From the NCBI GenBank assembly GCA_016234685.1, contig JACRAT010000043.1, forward strand, positions 62,001 to 126,000: 64,000 nucleotides of DNA, read 5' to 3'. This stretch comes from Nitrosomonadales bacterium. GTDB lineage: Bacteria > Pseudomonadota > Gammaproteobacteria > Burkholderiales > Gallionellaceae. Below the pieces are notes generated by a model. It was not told where the DNA came from, searched no databases, and saw only the letters and a program-made list of their open reading frames with translations. A program made the translations under genes and the position numbers. Below are positions 52,333 to 63,227 of this stretch, piece by piece (the stretch's first letter is position 1; every line of letters begins with the position of its first letter).

Positions 52333-52414
52333 TCGGCCCTAGGCAGCCTCCCGATTCGGCCTAGCCCATCTTGGTGGTATCATTGCGGCTACTTGAGGAC
52401 GACGGGAGGCGGCC

Positions 52415-53080
52415 ATGAAAATATTGTTAGCAGACGACCATGCACTGTTTCGTGACGGGATGCATTACGTCTTGCAACAATTGTCCGGCAAGGTCGAGGT
52501 GCATGACGCCGCCACCTTTCAAGAGGCCGAGGCCTTGGCGGATCGCCTTCCCGACCTTGAGCTGGCGCTGCTCGATCTGAACATGCCGGGTAGCAGCGGC
52601 GCGCCCTCGATCAAATCGCTGCACCAGAAGCATTCGCAACTCCCGATCGTGGTGATCTCCGGCTCAGAGCAGCGGGAGGACATCGAGCGGGTGATGGAGA
52701 GCGGTGCGCTGGGCTACATCTCAAAAATGTCGCCCGCCAAGATCATGCTGGGTGCGCTGCGGCTGGTGCTCGACGGCGGTATCTATCTGCCGCCGCAACT
52801 GTTGCAGCAGAGCGCTATCATCGGCGGAAAGCAAGACAAGGTGGATAAGCGTAGCGCGAACACCAATGAACACGGCCTGACTCAGCGCCAGATGGAAGCC
52901 TTGCGCTATCTGGCCGAGGGGCGTACCAACAAGGAGATTTCGGAAATAATGGGATTGGCTGATGGAACCATCAAAATCCACATCGCAGCGGTGTATCAGG
53001 TGCTGCGGGTGAATAGCCGTTTGGAAGCCGTGCTTGCAGCGGAGAAGCTGGGGCTGGTCGCTCCCCGAGTCTCGCAGTGA
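52415..53080 (+). CDS. LuxR/NarL-family response regulator
   Basis: This encodes 221 residues: a receiver domain (acidic pair at 7-8, phospho-acceptor Asp54 in [10 protein letters not shown], Lys in YISKMSPAK) and a LuxR helix-turn-helix (about 150-210, [20 protein letters not shown] and then [19 protein letters not shown]). It is likely the partner of the hybrid kinase upstream. Targets are unknown. Confidence 0.92.
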   Translation: MKILLADDHALFRDGMHYVLQQLSGKVEVHDAATFQEAEALADRLPDLELALLDLNMPGSSGAPSIKSLHQKHSQLPIVVISGSEQREDIERVMESGALGYISKMSPAKIMLGALRLVLDGGIYLPPQLLQQSAIIGGKQDKVDKRSANTNEHGLTQRQMEALRYLAEGRTNKEISEIMGLADGTIKIHIAAVYQVLRVNSRLEAVLAAEKLGLVAPRVSQ

Positions 53081-53102
53081 GTCGAATGTTCTGGTGTGGG
53101 GC

Positions 53103-55379
53103 ATGTCGATGAGCGATGTGACCGATAAATCCCCTGTGCTGTCGGGCTTGCCCCGGTTGCTGCGCGAATCGCGCTGGCTGTTTCTTGCGGCTGGTGCGGC
53201 GTATCTCATCCTCGTCCTGTACGGTTTCGACCGCAACGATCCGGCTTGGTCGCACGATGCCAGCGGTGCGATGCCGCACAATCCCGGAGGGGCGCTTGGC
53301 GCTTGGCTGTCCGATGTGCTGCTGTCGTTGTTCGGCTTCTCGGCTTGGTGGTGGGTGGTGTTCCTGTTGCAGCGCGTGTGGGCGGGCTACCACCGGATGC
53401 GCGCCGACGGCTTGTTCGACCGACGCGCCTTGGGCGTGGCGATCTTCGGCTTCGTCATCCTGTTGCTGGCCAGCAGCATGTTCGAATCGCTGCGGATGTA
53501 TTCGCTGTCGGCGCAATTGCCACAGGCTCCGGGCGGGATGCTGGGCGCGCTGCTGGGCGACCCGTTGATGCATCTGATCGGTTTTACTGGTTCGACCTTG
53601 TTCCTGCTGGTGATGATGGCAGTCGGCTTCAGCCTGTTCAGCGGGCTGTCTTGGCTGCGCTTCGTCGATAAGCTGGGCGCACTCATCGAATCCAGCGTGC
53701 TGTTCTTGCGCAACGCTTGGCAGACCCGGCAAGACCGGCGCATCGGCGCTCAGGCTTCCAGCGAACGCTTGGCCCAAGTCGCTGTGGCGCAAAAACGGGT
53801 GGAGGAACACGAACCCATTCGCATCGAAATGCCGGTGAAGGAAGTGCAGCAATCGGCAAGAGTGAGTGTGGAGAAGCAGACACCGCTGTTCGCCGAACTA
53901 CCCGATTCGCCGTTGCCACCACTGCACTTGCTCGATCCGCCGCCGAAGGAGGTCGAGACCATCTCTGCCGACACGTTGGAATTCACCTCGCGCCTGATCG
54001 AGCGCAAGCTGATGGACTTCGGTGTCGAGGTCAAGGTCATGGCGGCGCTGCCCGGCCCGGTCATCACCCGTTACGAGATCGAGCCTGCCGTCGGCGTGAA
54101 GGGCAGCCAGATCATGAATCTGGTCAAGGATTTGGCGCGGGCGCTCTCCGTCATCAGTATTCGCGTGGTGGAGACCATTCCCGGCAAGGCCTACATGGCG
54201 CTGGAACTGCCCAATCCCCGGCGGCAGGTGGTGAAACTTTCCGAGATTCTCGGCTCACAGGTTTACGCCGACATGGGGTCGCACCTGACCATCGCGATGG
54301 GCAAGGACATCTCCGGCAACCCCATCGTGGCCGACTTGGCGAAGATGCCGCATGCGCTGGTGGCGGGTACGACCGGCTCGGGCAAATCGGTGGCGATCAA
54401 TGCCATGATCCTGAGTCTGCTGTACAAGGCCACGCCGCAACAGGTGCGGCTGATCCTGATCGACCCGAAGATGCTGGAACTGTCGGTGTACGAAGGCATT
54501 CCGCATCTGTTAGCACCGGTGGTGACGGACATGCGCCAAGCCGCGTCCGCGCTCAATTGGGCGGTGCAGGAGATGGACAAGCGCTACAAGCTAATGTCGG
54601 CGCTGGGCGTGCGCGGGATCGCGGGCTACAACCAAAAGTTGCGCGAGGCGGTCAAGGCCGATCAGCCGCTGACCAACCCGTTCTCGCTTACCCCGGACAA
54701 CCCGGAAGCGCTGGAAGAGATGCCGCTGATCGTCATCTTCATCGACGAACTGGCCGATCTGATGATGGTGGTGGGCAAGAAGATCGAGGAGTTGATCGCC
54801 CGTCTGGCGCAGAAGGCGCGCGCCGCCGGCATCCACTTGGTGCTGGCGACGCAGCGTCCGTCGGTCGATGTCATCACCGGCCTTATCAAGGCCAACGTGC
54901 CGACGCGGGTGGCGTTCCAAGTCTCCAGCAAGATCGACTCGCGCACGATTCTGGATCAGATGGGCGCGGAAGCGTTGCTGGGGCAGGGCGACATGCTCTA
55001 CCTCGCGCCGGGTACGGGCTATCCGACGCGGGTGCACGGTGCTTTCGTGTCCGATCAGGAAGTGCATCGCGTCGCCGAATATCTCAAGGAGCAGGCTGCG
55101 CCGAACTACATCGAGGGCATTTTGACCTCGCTGGATGAGCCGGACGAAGGCGGCGAGTTGGAGGGCGGGGCCGAGCCGGAAGCCGATCCGCTCTACGATC
55201 AGGCCGTCGAGATCGTGGTCAAGAGCCGCCGCGCCTCCATCTCGCTGGTGCAGCGTCATCTGCGCATCGGCTACAACCGTGCCGCCCGGCTGGTGGAACA
55301 GATGGAGCGCGCAGGCGTGGTCTCGCCGATGCAGAGCAACGGCAACCGCGAAGTGATCGCACCGGCCAGAGCGGAGTGA
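53103..55379 (+). CDS. ftsK: DNA translocase FtsK
   Basis: This encodes 758 residues. FtsK anchors at the septum by N-terminal membrane helices (four, within about 20-180), pumps DNA and activates XerCD at dif. The linker is short (about 190-270). The motor has Walker A ([16 protein letters not shown] near 420) and Walker B ([14 protein letters not shown]), and the C-terminal gamma winged helix reads KOPS ([20 protein letters not shown]). The ATG at 53103 is used; the upstream extension overlaps the luxR-type gene. Confidence 0.96.
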   Translation: MSMSDVTDKSPVLSGLPRLLRESRWLFLAAGAAYLILVLYGFDRNDPAWSHDASGAMPHNPGGALGAWLSDVLLSLFGFSAWWWVVFLLQRVWAGYHRMRADGLFDRRALGVAIFGFVILLLASSMFESLRMYSLSAQLPQAPGGMLGALLGDPLMHLIGFTGSTLFLLVMMAVGFSLFSGLSWLRFVDKLGALIESSVLFLRNAWQTRQDRRIGAQASSERLAQVAVAQKRVEEHEPIRIEMPVKEVQQSARVSVEKQTPLFAELPDSPLPPLHLLDPPPKEVETISADTLEFTSRLIERKLMDFGVEVKVMAALPGPVITRYEIEPAVGVKGSQIMNLVKDLARALSVISIRVVETIPGKAYMALELPNPRRQVVKLSEILGSQVYADMGSHLTIAMGKDISGNPIVADLAKMPHALVAGTTGSGKSVAINAMILSLLYKATPQQVRLILIDPKMLELSVYEGIPHLLAPVVTDMRQAASALNWAVQEMDKRYKLMSALGVRGIAGYNQKLREAVKADQPLTNPFSLTPDNPEALEEMPLIVIFIDELADLMMVVGKKIEELIARLAQKARAAGIHLVLATQRPSVDVITGLIKANVPTRVAFQVSSKIDSRTILDQMGAEALLGQGDMLYLAPGTGYPTRVHGAFVSDQEVHRVAEYLKEQAAPNYIEGILTSLDEPDEGGELEGGAEPEADPLYDQAVEIVVKSRRASISLVQRHLRIGYNRAARLVEQMERAGVVSPMQSNGNREVIAPARAE

Positions 55380-55453
55380 TGCCAGCCCCTTGCGCCCGCC
55401 GTTGTCTGGGTGGAGCGCAACGGAGGCTGCACCCAATAACCACAGGAACCCCC

Positions 55454-56065
55454 ATGCAAAAGTTTCTCGCTATCTTGCTTCTTCTATGTCCGCTCGCCGC
55501 GCAAGCTGCTGGCAGCGACAAGCTCAAAGTCTTCGTCGCCGAGACGCGCAGCGGGCAGGCCGAGTTCAGCCAAGTGCTGCTGGATCAGACCGGCAAGCGT
55601 CTCCAGACTGCCTCGGGAACCATGCAGTTCATCCGTCCCGGCAAATTCCGCTGGATCTACCAGAAGCCTTATGAGCAGATCATCGTGGGCGACGGCGCGA
55701 AGTTCTGGCTGTATGACGTAGACCTGAACCAGGTCACGGTGAAGAGGCTGGATGCCGCGCTGGGCAGCAGTCCGGCGGCGCTGCTGGCCGGCAGCAACGA
55801 GATCGAGCGTAACTTCACCCTCAAAGACCTCGGCGCACAAGATGGTCTGGACTGGCTGGAAGCCATTCCCAAGAGCCGCGACACCAGCTTCGAGCGGATA
55901 ATGATGGCCTTCAACGCACAGTCCGAACTGGTCATCATGGACCTCTACGATGCCTTCAACCATCACACCGTGTTGCGCTTCGCCAAGATGCAGCGCAACC
56001 CGGCCTTGGCCCCCGCCCTGTTCAAGTTCGTCCCCCCCAAGGGGGCGGACGTATTGGGCGAGTAG
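55454..56065 (+). CDS. lolA: Outer-membrane lipoprotein carrier protein LolA
   Basis: This encodes 203 residues with a signal peptide (cut near AQAAGS). LolA carries lipoproteins from LolCDE to LolB across the periplasm. The fold is visible in ASGTMQFIRPGKFRWIYQKP and YDVDLNQVTVKRL. It lies between ftsK and rarA, the conserved ftsK-lolA-rarA order. Confidence 0.95.
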   Translation: MQKFLAILLLLCPLAAQAAGSDKLKVFVAETRSGQAEFSQVLLDQTGKRLQTASGTMQFIRPGKFRWIYQKPYEQIIVGDGAKFWLYDVDLNQVTVKRLDAALGSSPAALLAGSNEIERNFTLKDLGAQDGLDWLEAIPKSRDTSFERIMMAFNAQSELVIMDLYDAFNHHTVLRFAKMQRNPALAPALFKFVPPKGADVLGE

Positions 56066-56077
56066 GCATCACCAGTT

Positions 56078-57421
56078 ATGAGCGCCGCCCAAGATAGCCT
56101 GTTCGGCTCACCCACTCCCGCTGCGCCGCTGGCCGAGCGGCTGCGTCCTAAACACATAGCTGAAGTCATCGGCCAGTCGCATCTGCTGGGAGCGGGCAAG
56201 CCGTTACGGTTGGCGTTCGAATCCGGCAAGCTGCACTCGATGATCTTGTGGGGGCCGCCGGGGGTGGGCAAGACCACACTGGCGCGGCTGATGGCGTCGG
56301 CCTTCGATGCCGAGTTCCTGCCGCTATCGGCGGTGTTGTCCGGGGTGAAGGACATCCGCGATGCCATCGCCCAAGCCGAGCAGACTTTGCAGCAGAGTGG
56401 CCGCCACACCATTCTGTTCGTGGACGAAGTGCATCGCTTCAATAAGTCGCAGCAGGATGCTTTTCTGCCCTTTGTCGAGCAAGGGCTGGTCACCTTCATC
56501 GGCGCGACTACCGAGAATCCCTCGTTCGAGTTGAACAACGCGCTGTTGTCACGGGCTCAGGTGTACGTGCTGCAATCCTTGTCCGAAGCCGAGATGGGCG
56601 CGTTGTTCGAGCGGGCGAGGCAAACAGCGCTGCACGGCTTGCGCTTCGACGCAGCGGCGCAAGAGCGTGTCATCGGTTACGCCGATGGTGATGCGCGCCG
56701 TCTGCTCAATGTGTTGGAACAATTGCAGACCGCCGCGCAGGCGGCTGGCGTGAGCAACATCGACTCGGCCTTTCTCGACAACACACTGGCGCAAAAACTG
56801 CGCCGCTTCGACAAGGGCGGCGAAGCGTTCTACGACCAGATCTCCGCGCTGCACAAATCGGTGCGCGGTTCCAATCCCGACGCGGCGCTGTACTGGTTCA
56901 CGCGGATGCTGGATGGTGGCGCTGACCCACGCTACCTCGCCCGGCGCATCGTGCGCATGGCCTGGGAAGACATCGGCTTGGCCGATCCGCGTGCCATGCA
57001 GTTGTGCAACGATGCCGCTGCCACCTACGAGCGACTCGGTTCACCGGAGGGTGAGTTAGCGCTGGCGCAAGCCGTGCTGTATCTCGCCGTCGCCGCCAAG
57101 TCGAACGCCGGATACGTCGCGTATAATGCGGCCCGCGCTTTTGTCAAACAGGACGGCTCGCGCGAAGTGCCGCTGCATCTGCGCAATGCGCCGACCAAGC
57201 TGATGAAGCAGCTCGATTATGGTCGCGACTACCGCTATGCGCACAACGAGGCGGAAGGCTACGCGGCGGGTGAGAACTATCTCCCGGAAGGGATGCCGCC
57301 AGTGAGCTTTTACCAGCCGACCGGGCGCGGGCTGGAAGGCAAGATCGCCGAGAAACTGGCGCGATTGCACGCGTTGGACGCGGCCGCCAATGAATCAGCA
57401 GTAAACAACAAGGGTAAATAA
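56078..57421 (+). CDS. rarA: Replication-associated recombination protein A (AAA ATPase)
   Basis: This encodes 447 residues, related to RuvB and clamp loaders and acting at stalled forks. Walker A is LWGPPGVGKTTLARLM, Walker B LFVDEVHRFNKSQQD, sensor 1 FIGATTENPSFELN. The C-terminal tetramerisation domain includes PDAALYWFTRMLDGGADPRY. The next gene begins immediately after its stop. Confidence 0.96.
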   Translation: MSAAQDSLFGSPTPAAPLAERLRPKHIAEVIGQSHLLGAGKPLRLAFESGKLHSMILWGPPGVGKTTLARLMASAFDAEFLPLSAVLSGVKDIRDAIAQAEQTLQQSGRHTILFVDEVHRFNKSQQDAFLPFVEQGLVTFIGATTENPSFELNNALLSRAQVYVLQSLSEAEMGALFERARQTALHGLRFDAAAQERVIGYADGDARRLLNVLEQLQTAAQAAGVSNIDSAFLDNTLAQKLRRFDKGGEAFYDQISALHKSVRGSNPDAALYWFTRMLDGGADPRYLARRIVRMAWEDIGLADPRAMQLCNDAAATYERLGSPEGELALAQAVLYLAVAAKSNAGYVAYNAARAFVKQDGSREVPLHLRNAPTKLMKQLDYGRDYRYAHNEAEGYAAGENYLPEGMPPVSFYQPTGRGLEGKIAEKLARLHALDAAANESAVNNKGK

Positions 57422-59424
<2,003 letters not shown>

Positions 59425-59426
59425 CC

Positions 59427-60809
59427 TCACTCCAGTTTTTCGGAGAGCGGGCGGTAGTAGCTGTTGAACATCGAAAAGCCCTCCTCCGGCGCTGAGTCGG
59501 GGATGAGCTTTTGCAGCATGTCGTGGTACAGGCGAATCTTCTCGACCATGATGACGGCCTCGCCGCCGCGTGCTTTGCCGAAGCGGAGTTTCTTGAAATA
59601 GCGCGGCTGCGAAAGTAGCGGCAAGGTCTGTTTTACATCTGCCCAATGGGCCGGATCGAGGTTCATCTTCTTGGCTAGGATGCGCGCATCGCGTAGATGG
59701 GCGACGCCTTGGTTGTAGGCCGCGAGCGCGAACCAGCTACGATCCGGCTCGTGTATGTCGCGCGGCAGATCGTCCTTGAGGAATTGCAGATAACGCGCGC
59801 CCGCCACGATGCTTTGCCGCGCATCCAGCCGATTGCTGACCTTCAGTCGGTCAGCGGTATCCTCCGTCAACATCATGATCCCCCGCACGTTGGTGCGCGA
59901 AGTGGCGTATGGATTCCAATGCGACTCGTGATAGGCCACCGCAGCCAGCAAGCGCCAATCCTGCCCCGTGAGTGTGGCGGCCTGTTCGAAGATGTAACGG
60001 TAATGCGGCAGATCGGTCAGAGTCTTGCTGATGAACTCGGCGGCCTCGGCGCGATCCAGTCGCTCGTTGTGGCCGTAGTAACGGTCGATCAGGCGGCGCA
60101 GCGTGCCGTCTTCCTCGATGCCAGCGAAGAACTGCCGGGCGTGCTCGGCCAGTTCGGCGTCATCGTGCGGAAAGGCCCAGGCCAGCGCGGACGGTGTATT
60201 CAGGTCGAAAGCGGCTTCCAGCCCGGGGTGGAAATTGCGCGCTTGCGCTACCCAGTCCTGATTCGCTACCGTACATTCCAGCTTGCCGGTGGCGACCTCA
60301 TCCAGCAGTTCCTGCTGCAACTTTAGCGGGCGACTCTTCCAGCGTAGTCCGGGGTGTTTATGTTGTTCAGTGCGCAAGGCTGCTTCCTGTGGCGTGCCCG
60401 CCCCCACCGCCAGTGGCAAGCCGCTCAGTTGCGCCAGATTCTCCGGTGAGCGGGTGCCGCAGACGACCTGTTCGCGTACCTTGCGGTAGATCGGGCCGAA
60501 GCTGAGTGCCGACGAGCTATCGAGGCGCAGTCCAGCCGCAGCGAAATGCGCCTTATGCGCCAGCAGCGCCGGGACGATCTGCTCCGGCGGCAAGGGCAGC
60601 GGCTTGATCCTGAGCTTGAGTTGCTCGGCGAACAGCGTGGCCAATTGCAACTCGAACTCGGTGTCCGCTTCCATCTCGCTGACTGGAACGATGACTACCA
60701 ACTCGCCAGACTGCCAAGCAGGCAGCGGCGTCTCCGCAAGGGAGCAAGCCGCTGCCATCGCACAAAGTCCGGCGATCAGCAGACGAGAAAAGGGGAAGAG
60801 TCGAGCCAT
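59427..60809 (-). CDS. mltF: Membrane-bound lytic murein transglycosylase F
   Basis: This encodes 460 residues from the ATG at 60809, which gives a signal sequence with a Cys (MAAACSLAE). An amino-acid-binding-like domain (SBP_bac_3, about 30-265) is followed by a lysozyme-like SLT domain (about 290-450) with the catalytic Glu in AVAYHESHWNPYATS and GIMMLTEDTA. It cleaves peptidoglycan to anhydro-muropeptides. The convergent serS stop is 2 bases away. Longer in-frame starts run through the tRNA gene and are rejected. Confidence 0.93.
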   Translation of the reverse strand: MARLFPFSRLLIAGLCAMAAACSLAETPLPAWQSGELVVIVPVSEMEADTEFELQLATLFAEQLKLRIKPLPLPPEQIVPALLAHKAHFAAAGLRLDSSSALSFGPIYRKVREQVVCGTRSPENLAQLSGLPLAVGAGTPQEAALRTEQHKHPGLRWKSRPLKLQQELLDEVATGKLECTVANQDWVAQARNFHPGLEAAFDLNTPSALAWAFPHDDAELAEHARQFFAGIEEDGTLRRLIDRYYGHNERLDRAEAAEFISKTLTDLPHYRYIFEQAATLTGQDWRLLAAVAYHESHWNPYATSRTNVRGIMMLTEDTADRLKVSNRLDARQSIVAGARYLQFLKDDLPRDIHEPDRSWFALAAYNQGVAHLRDARILAKKMNLDPAHWADVKQTLPLLSQPRYFKKLRFGKARGGEAVIMVEKIRLYHDMLQKLIPDSAPEEGFSMFNSYYRPLSEKLE

Positions 60810-60859
60810 GCGAACATTCTGCCCGATTTTCGAGACTTGCTGGTAGAATGCGCTCCCTC

Positions 60860-60949
<90 letters not shown>

Positions 60950-60982
60950 GTTGCAGTACATTGCCGTCTGACGGCATACACC

Positions 60983-61016
60983 AAACCCGCACAGTTAATA
61001 GCTTGCGGGTTTTTTG
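60983..61016 (+). terminator. Terminator after tRNA-Ser
   Basis: A 9-bp perfect stem (AAACCCGCA at 60983-60991, TGCGGGTTT at 61004-61012) is followed by a T tract. A small palindrome (TGCCGTCTGACGGCA, 60962-60976) lies between it and the tRNA. Confidence 0.85.
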
Positions 61017-61044
61017 TCTGTCTGGGTGAATATGGCTGTGGGCG

Positions 61045-62448
61045 CTATCGTCTGTGTAGCACGACACCGCCAATTTCTAATGCGGTTGTTTCGAATGCTG
61101 TTGGCCCGAGATACGCGAAGTTGTGCGCGAGATCAATATTGGCTTTGTCTTTGGGGTCGAACACGATGTAGCTGATGCCTCGAATCATGGCGAGTTGTGC
61201 TTCAGGGTTTTGGGCGGTAGGGGGGAGTGGAAGTGTGTCGCACCTACAGGCGATCATGGTGCGGCTGGGCCATTGGCTTGCTGCGCGAATCGCGGGGGGT
61301 TCGGAGTTGCGGTCGCCCTCATCTGCCGCTTTGCGAGCTGTTCCGACTTCGGTGGCGAAGAGTTTGATCAATTGGTCTTGGTGTGAAAGCGTGTCGTTTT
61401 GACGGGATTCGAGATGTGCCCGGTCTGATTGCATGAAGATGGTCGAGCCGATGATGGTGAGTAGCAAAACTAAGGGGCGCGCCAAGAGGCCGAGCTTGGT
61501 CGATTGCAGTAACAGCGGAAGGCCGTAATAAAGCATAAGGAAGAAGCAGAGGAGCGCCCATGTGAAGTCGGCGGCGGGGAGGCCTAGAATGAGGGCGAAG
61601 ATTAGAGTTCGTCCGATAAGGTCGGACCATAGTGTTCGCGCTTGCATAAGTATTACGAGTAATAGGGCAGCGCAAGCGATACCACCGCTAACTAGGCGTG
61701 GGAGTGTCGATTCGTTATTGATGGGCGCGTCAAGGAATATGCCGGAAAGGCTAAGCAGTGGATTCGACAGCCATGCCAAGTCGCTCCACCCCATTTTCAA
61801 TAGGAGCGTCAGAAAAACAGTAGCGCTGATGCCGATCAGAAACTGTTTTTGTTGTGGAATATCTACAGGTTGAGATTTCCATGAGAGGAAAAGCGCAAGG
61901 GGATAGGCGAGGCCTGCTGGATGTAGGCTTACGCTGAGGGAGCAGGCGAAAAGCTGGAAAAAGAACAGTCCGCCAAAGGGGCGGGGGGATTGTCGGTACT
62001 CGTGGTCGAGCCACACGCCAAGAATAATGGCGAGCAATAGGTAGATGCCGGGTAGCAGAGCGTCAATCTGAAATAACAATAGAGGGGAAATGGCGAGTAG
62101 GCCGCTTCCGATGAGGGCGGTTTCTGGGTCGAATCGCTTCTCAGCCCAAGCATGAGACAGCGAGATGGTGATGGCGACGAGGATGACGCTGAATACCTTC
62201 GCTGCAATCAGGCTTCCTGTCCACAAAAAACCAACGGGTAAGAGCAAAAGGGCTCGAAGATCAGGGGCGCCCAAGGTAACGACGGTGCTGGCAACCTGAT
62301 CGGCGATGGACCAGGTAAGCAGCAGGGCTTTTGCGCCACCCTCATCAAGGCCGTAGGGGCTATTGTTTAAGAGGAAGATTGCTAGTCCTCCCCAAAGTGT
62401 TAATGCGATGTGGCCAAAATGGGGGCGGAGAGCTGAAAGAATGGACAT
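61045..62448 (-). CDS. Large multi-pass membrane protein, possibly glycosyltransferase-like
   Basis: This encodes 467 residues with about ten membrane helices in the first 350, followed by a soluble C-terminal domain of about 110 residues with a Cys pair (IACRCDTLPLPP). The early DEGGAK motif in the first loop and the overall layout (helices, then a periplasmic tail) resemble GT-C glycosyltransferases such as the PMT/ArnT group, but I see no decisive motif. It is somewhat AT-richer than the housekeeping genes. No ribosome-binding site is clear. Convergent with tRNA-Ser. Confidence 0.7.
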   Translation of the reverse strand: MSILSALRPHFGHIALTLWGGLAIFLLNNSPYGLDEGGAKALLLTWSIADQVASTVVTLGAPDLRALLLLPVGFLWTGSLIAAKVFSVILVAITISLSHAWAEKRFDPETALIGSGLLAISPLLLFQIDALLPGIYLLLAIILGVWLDHEYRQSPRPFGGLFFFQLFACSLSVSLHPAGLAYPLALFLSWKSQPVDIPQQKQFLIGISATVFLTLLLKMGWSDLAWLSNPLLSLSGIFLDAPINNESTLPRLVSGGIACAALLLVILMQARTLWSDLIGRTLIFALILGLPAADFTWALLCFFLMLYYGLPLLLQSTKLGLLARPLVLLLTIIGSTIFMQSDRAHLESRQNDTLSHQDQLIKLFATEVGTARKAADEGDRNSEPPAIRAASQWPSRTMIACRCDTLPLPPTAQNPEAQLAMIRGISYIVFDPKDKANIDLAHNFAYLGPTAFETTALEIGGVVLHRR

Positions 62449-62587
62449 GGTTTCTGAAAATTAAGGGTGGAATCGCTGCGTATGGCAGTTGCAGGACGGA
62501 TTATACGCGGGAATGTCGGGGTGTGAAAAAGCTTCAAACAGGGCTTAAAGTTATGTTCGTATCTCGTGCGCTGGAGGGAATAATTTC

Positions 62588-62617
62588 TTGACAATGCAAC
62601 AAACAGGGTCTTATTAT
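62588..62617 (+). promoter_or_regulatory. Sigma-70-type promoter of the oxidase operon
   Basis: TTGACA (62588-62593), 18 bases, TATTAT (62612-62617). This is the best sigma-70 match seen upstream of the small membrane protein and ccoN-like genes, with a leader of about 115 bases. No FNR box was found; the rest of the 291-base gap shows nothing else clear. Confidence 0.55.
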
Positions 62618-62739
62618 TTGCCCGAGCTATATATTTCGCGAAGATTGCTCTGGGGTGCAGGTTCGGTGGTCAGCGAGAGTGTGTCTCTAGAGGTTTGTTT
62701 TCTTGTTTAGAGTTTGATGCTTAATAGAGGGAGGGGAAG

Positions 62740-63009
62740 ATGGAAAAAAAGTCAATTGTGTCAAAGTCATTTTGGGTGATTGTCATTGCAGGCATGACGA
62801 CCGGAATGGGGAATGGGAGTGTGTTTGGTGCGGCAGTGATGTGTCTGCTGGGTCGTGGGCCTTTCGCTGATTGGGGCGGTCAAGGTGCGCTGGCCTACTC
62901 GCCAGCTACGTTCTCGGGTTTTCTCGTCTGGTGCATGATTTTGTTCGGAGTGGCATTCTCGGCAATTATGGCTATTGGTATGTCTCGCCATAACGCGATG
63001 GAAAACTAA
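62740..63009 (+). CDS. 89-residue membrane protein heading the oxidase operon
   Basis: This encodes 89 residues with two membrane helices (about 8-36 and 55-82), the first with repeated Gly and Met (IAGMTTGMGNGSVFGAAVMC). GGGAGGGGAAG lies before the ATG. I do not recognise the family. Its place 218 bases before the ccoN-like gene and the same strand suggest a subunit or assembly factor of that oxidase. Confidence 0.75.
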   Translation: MEKKSIVSKSFWVIVIAGMTTGMGNGSVFGAAVMCLLGRGPFADWGGQGALAYSPATFSGFLVWCMILFGVAFSAIMAIGMSRHNAMEN

Positions 63010-63059
63010 AAACACTGTTTTTTTGTATTTTTGTTCTAAATTCAAGGGAGGATAGAAAC

Positions 63060-63161
63060 ATGGCAACAATCGCTGGATTGCTTGGGGTGCTGCTAGCATT
63101 TTCGAGTATGGTGCTTTCGTGGTATGTGATGACGCCAAAGAAAAAGAATGAGCAGAAGTGA
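63060..63161 (+). CDS. 33-residue single-helix protein before the ccoN-like gene
   Basis: The product is 33 residues: one membrane helix (GLLGVLLAFSSMVLSWYVM) and a basic tail (TPKKKNEQK). GGGAGG lies about 9 bases before the ATG, so translation is well supported despite the size. The layout is like CcoQ, CcoM or CydX-type tiny oxidase subunits. The next start is 66 bases on. Confidence 0.7.
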   Translation: MATIAGLLGVLLAFSSMVLSWYVMTPKKKNEQK

Positions 63162-63227
63162 TCCCGGTTGTTTGGGGGTCGTAATCGCGCTAGATAAGCC
63201 TGAATAGAGCTAAAGAGGAGATGTAGA

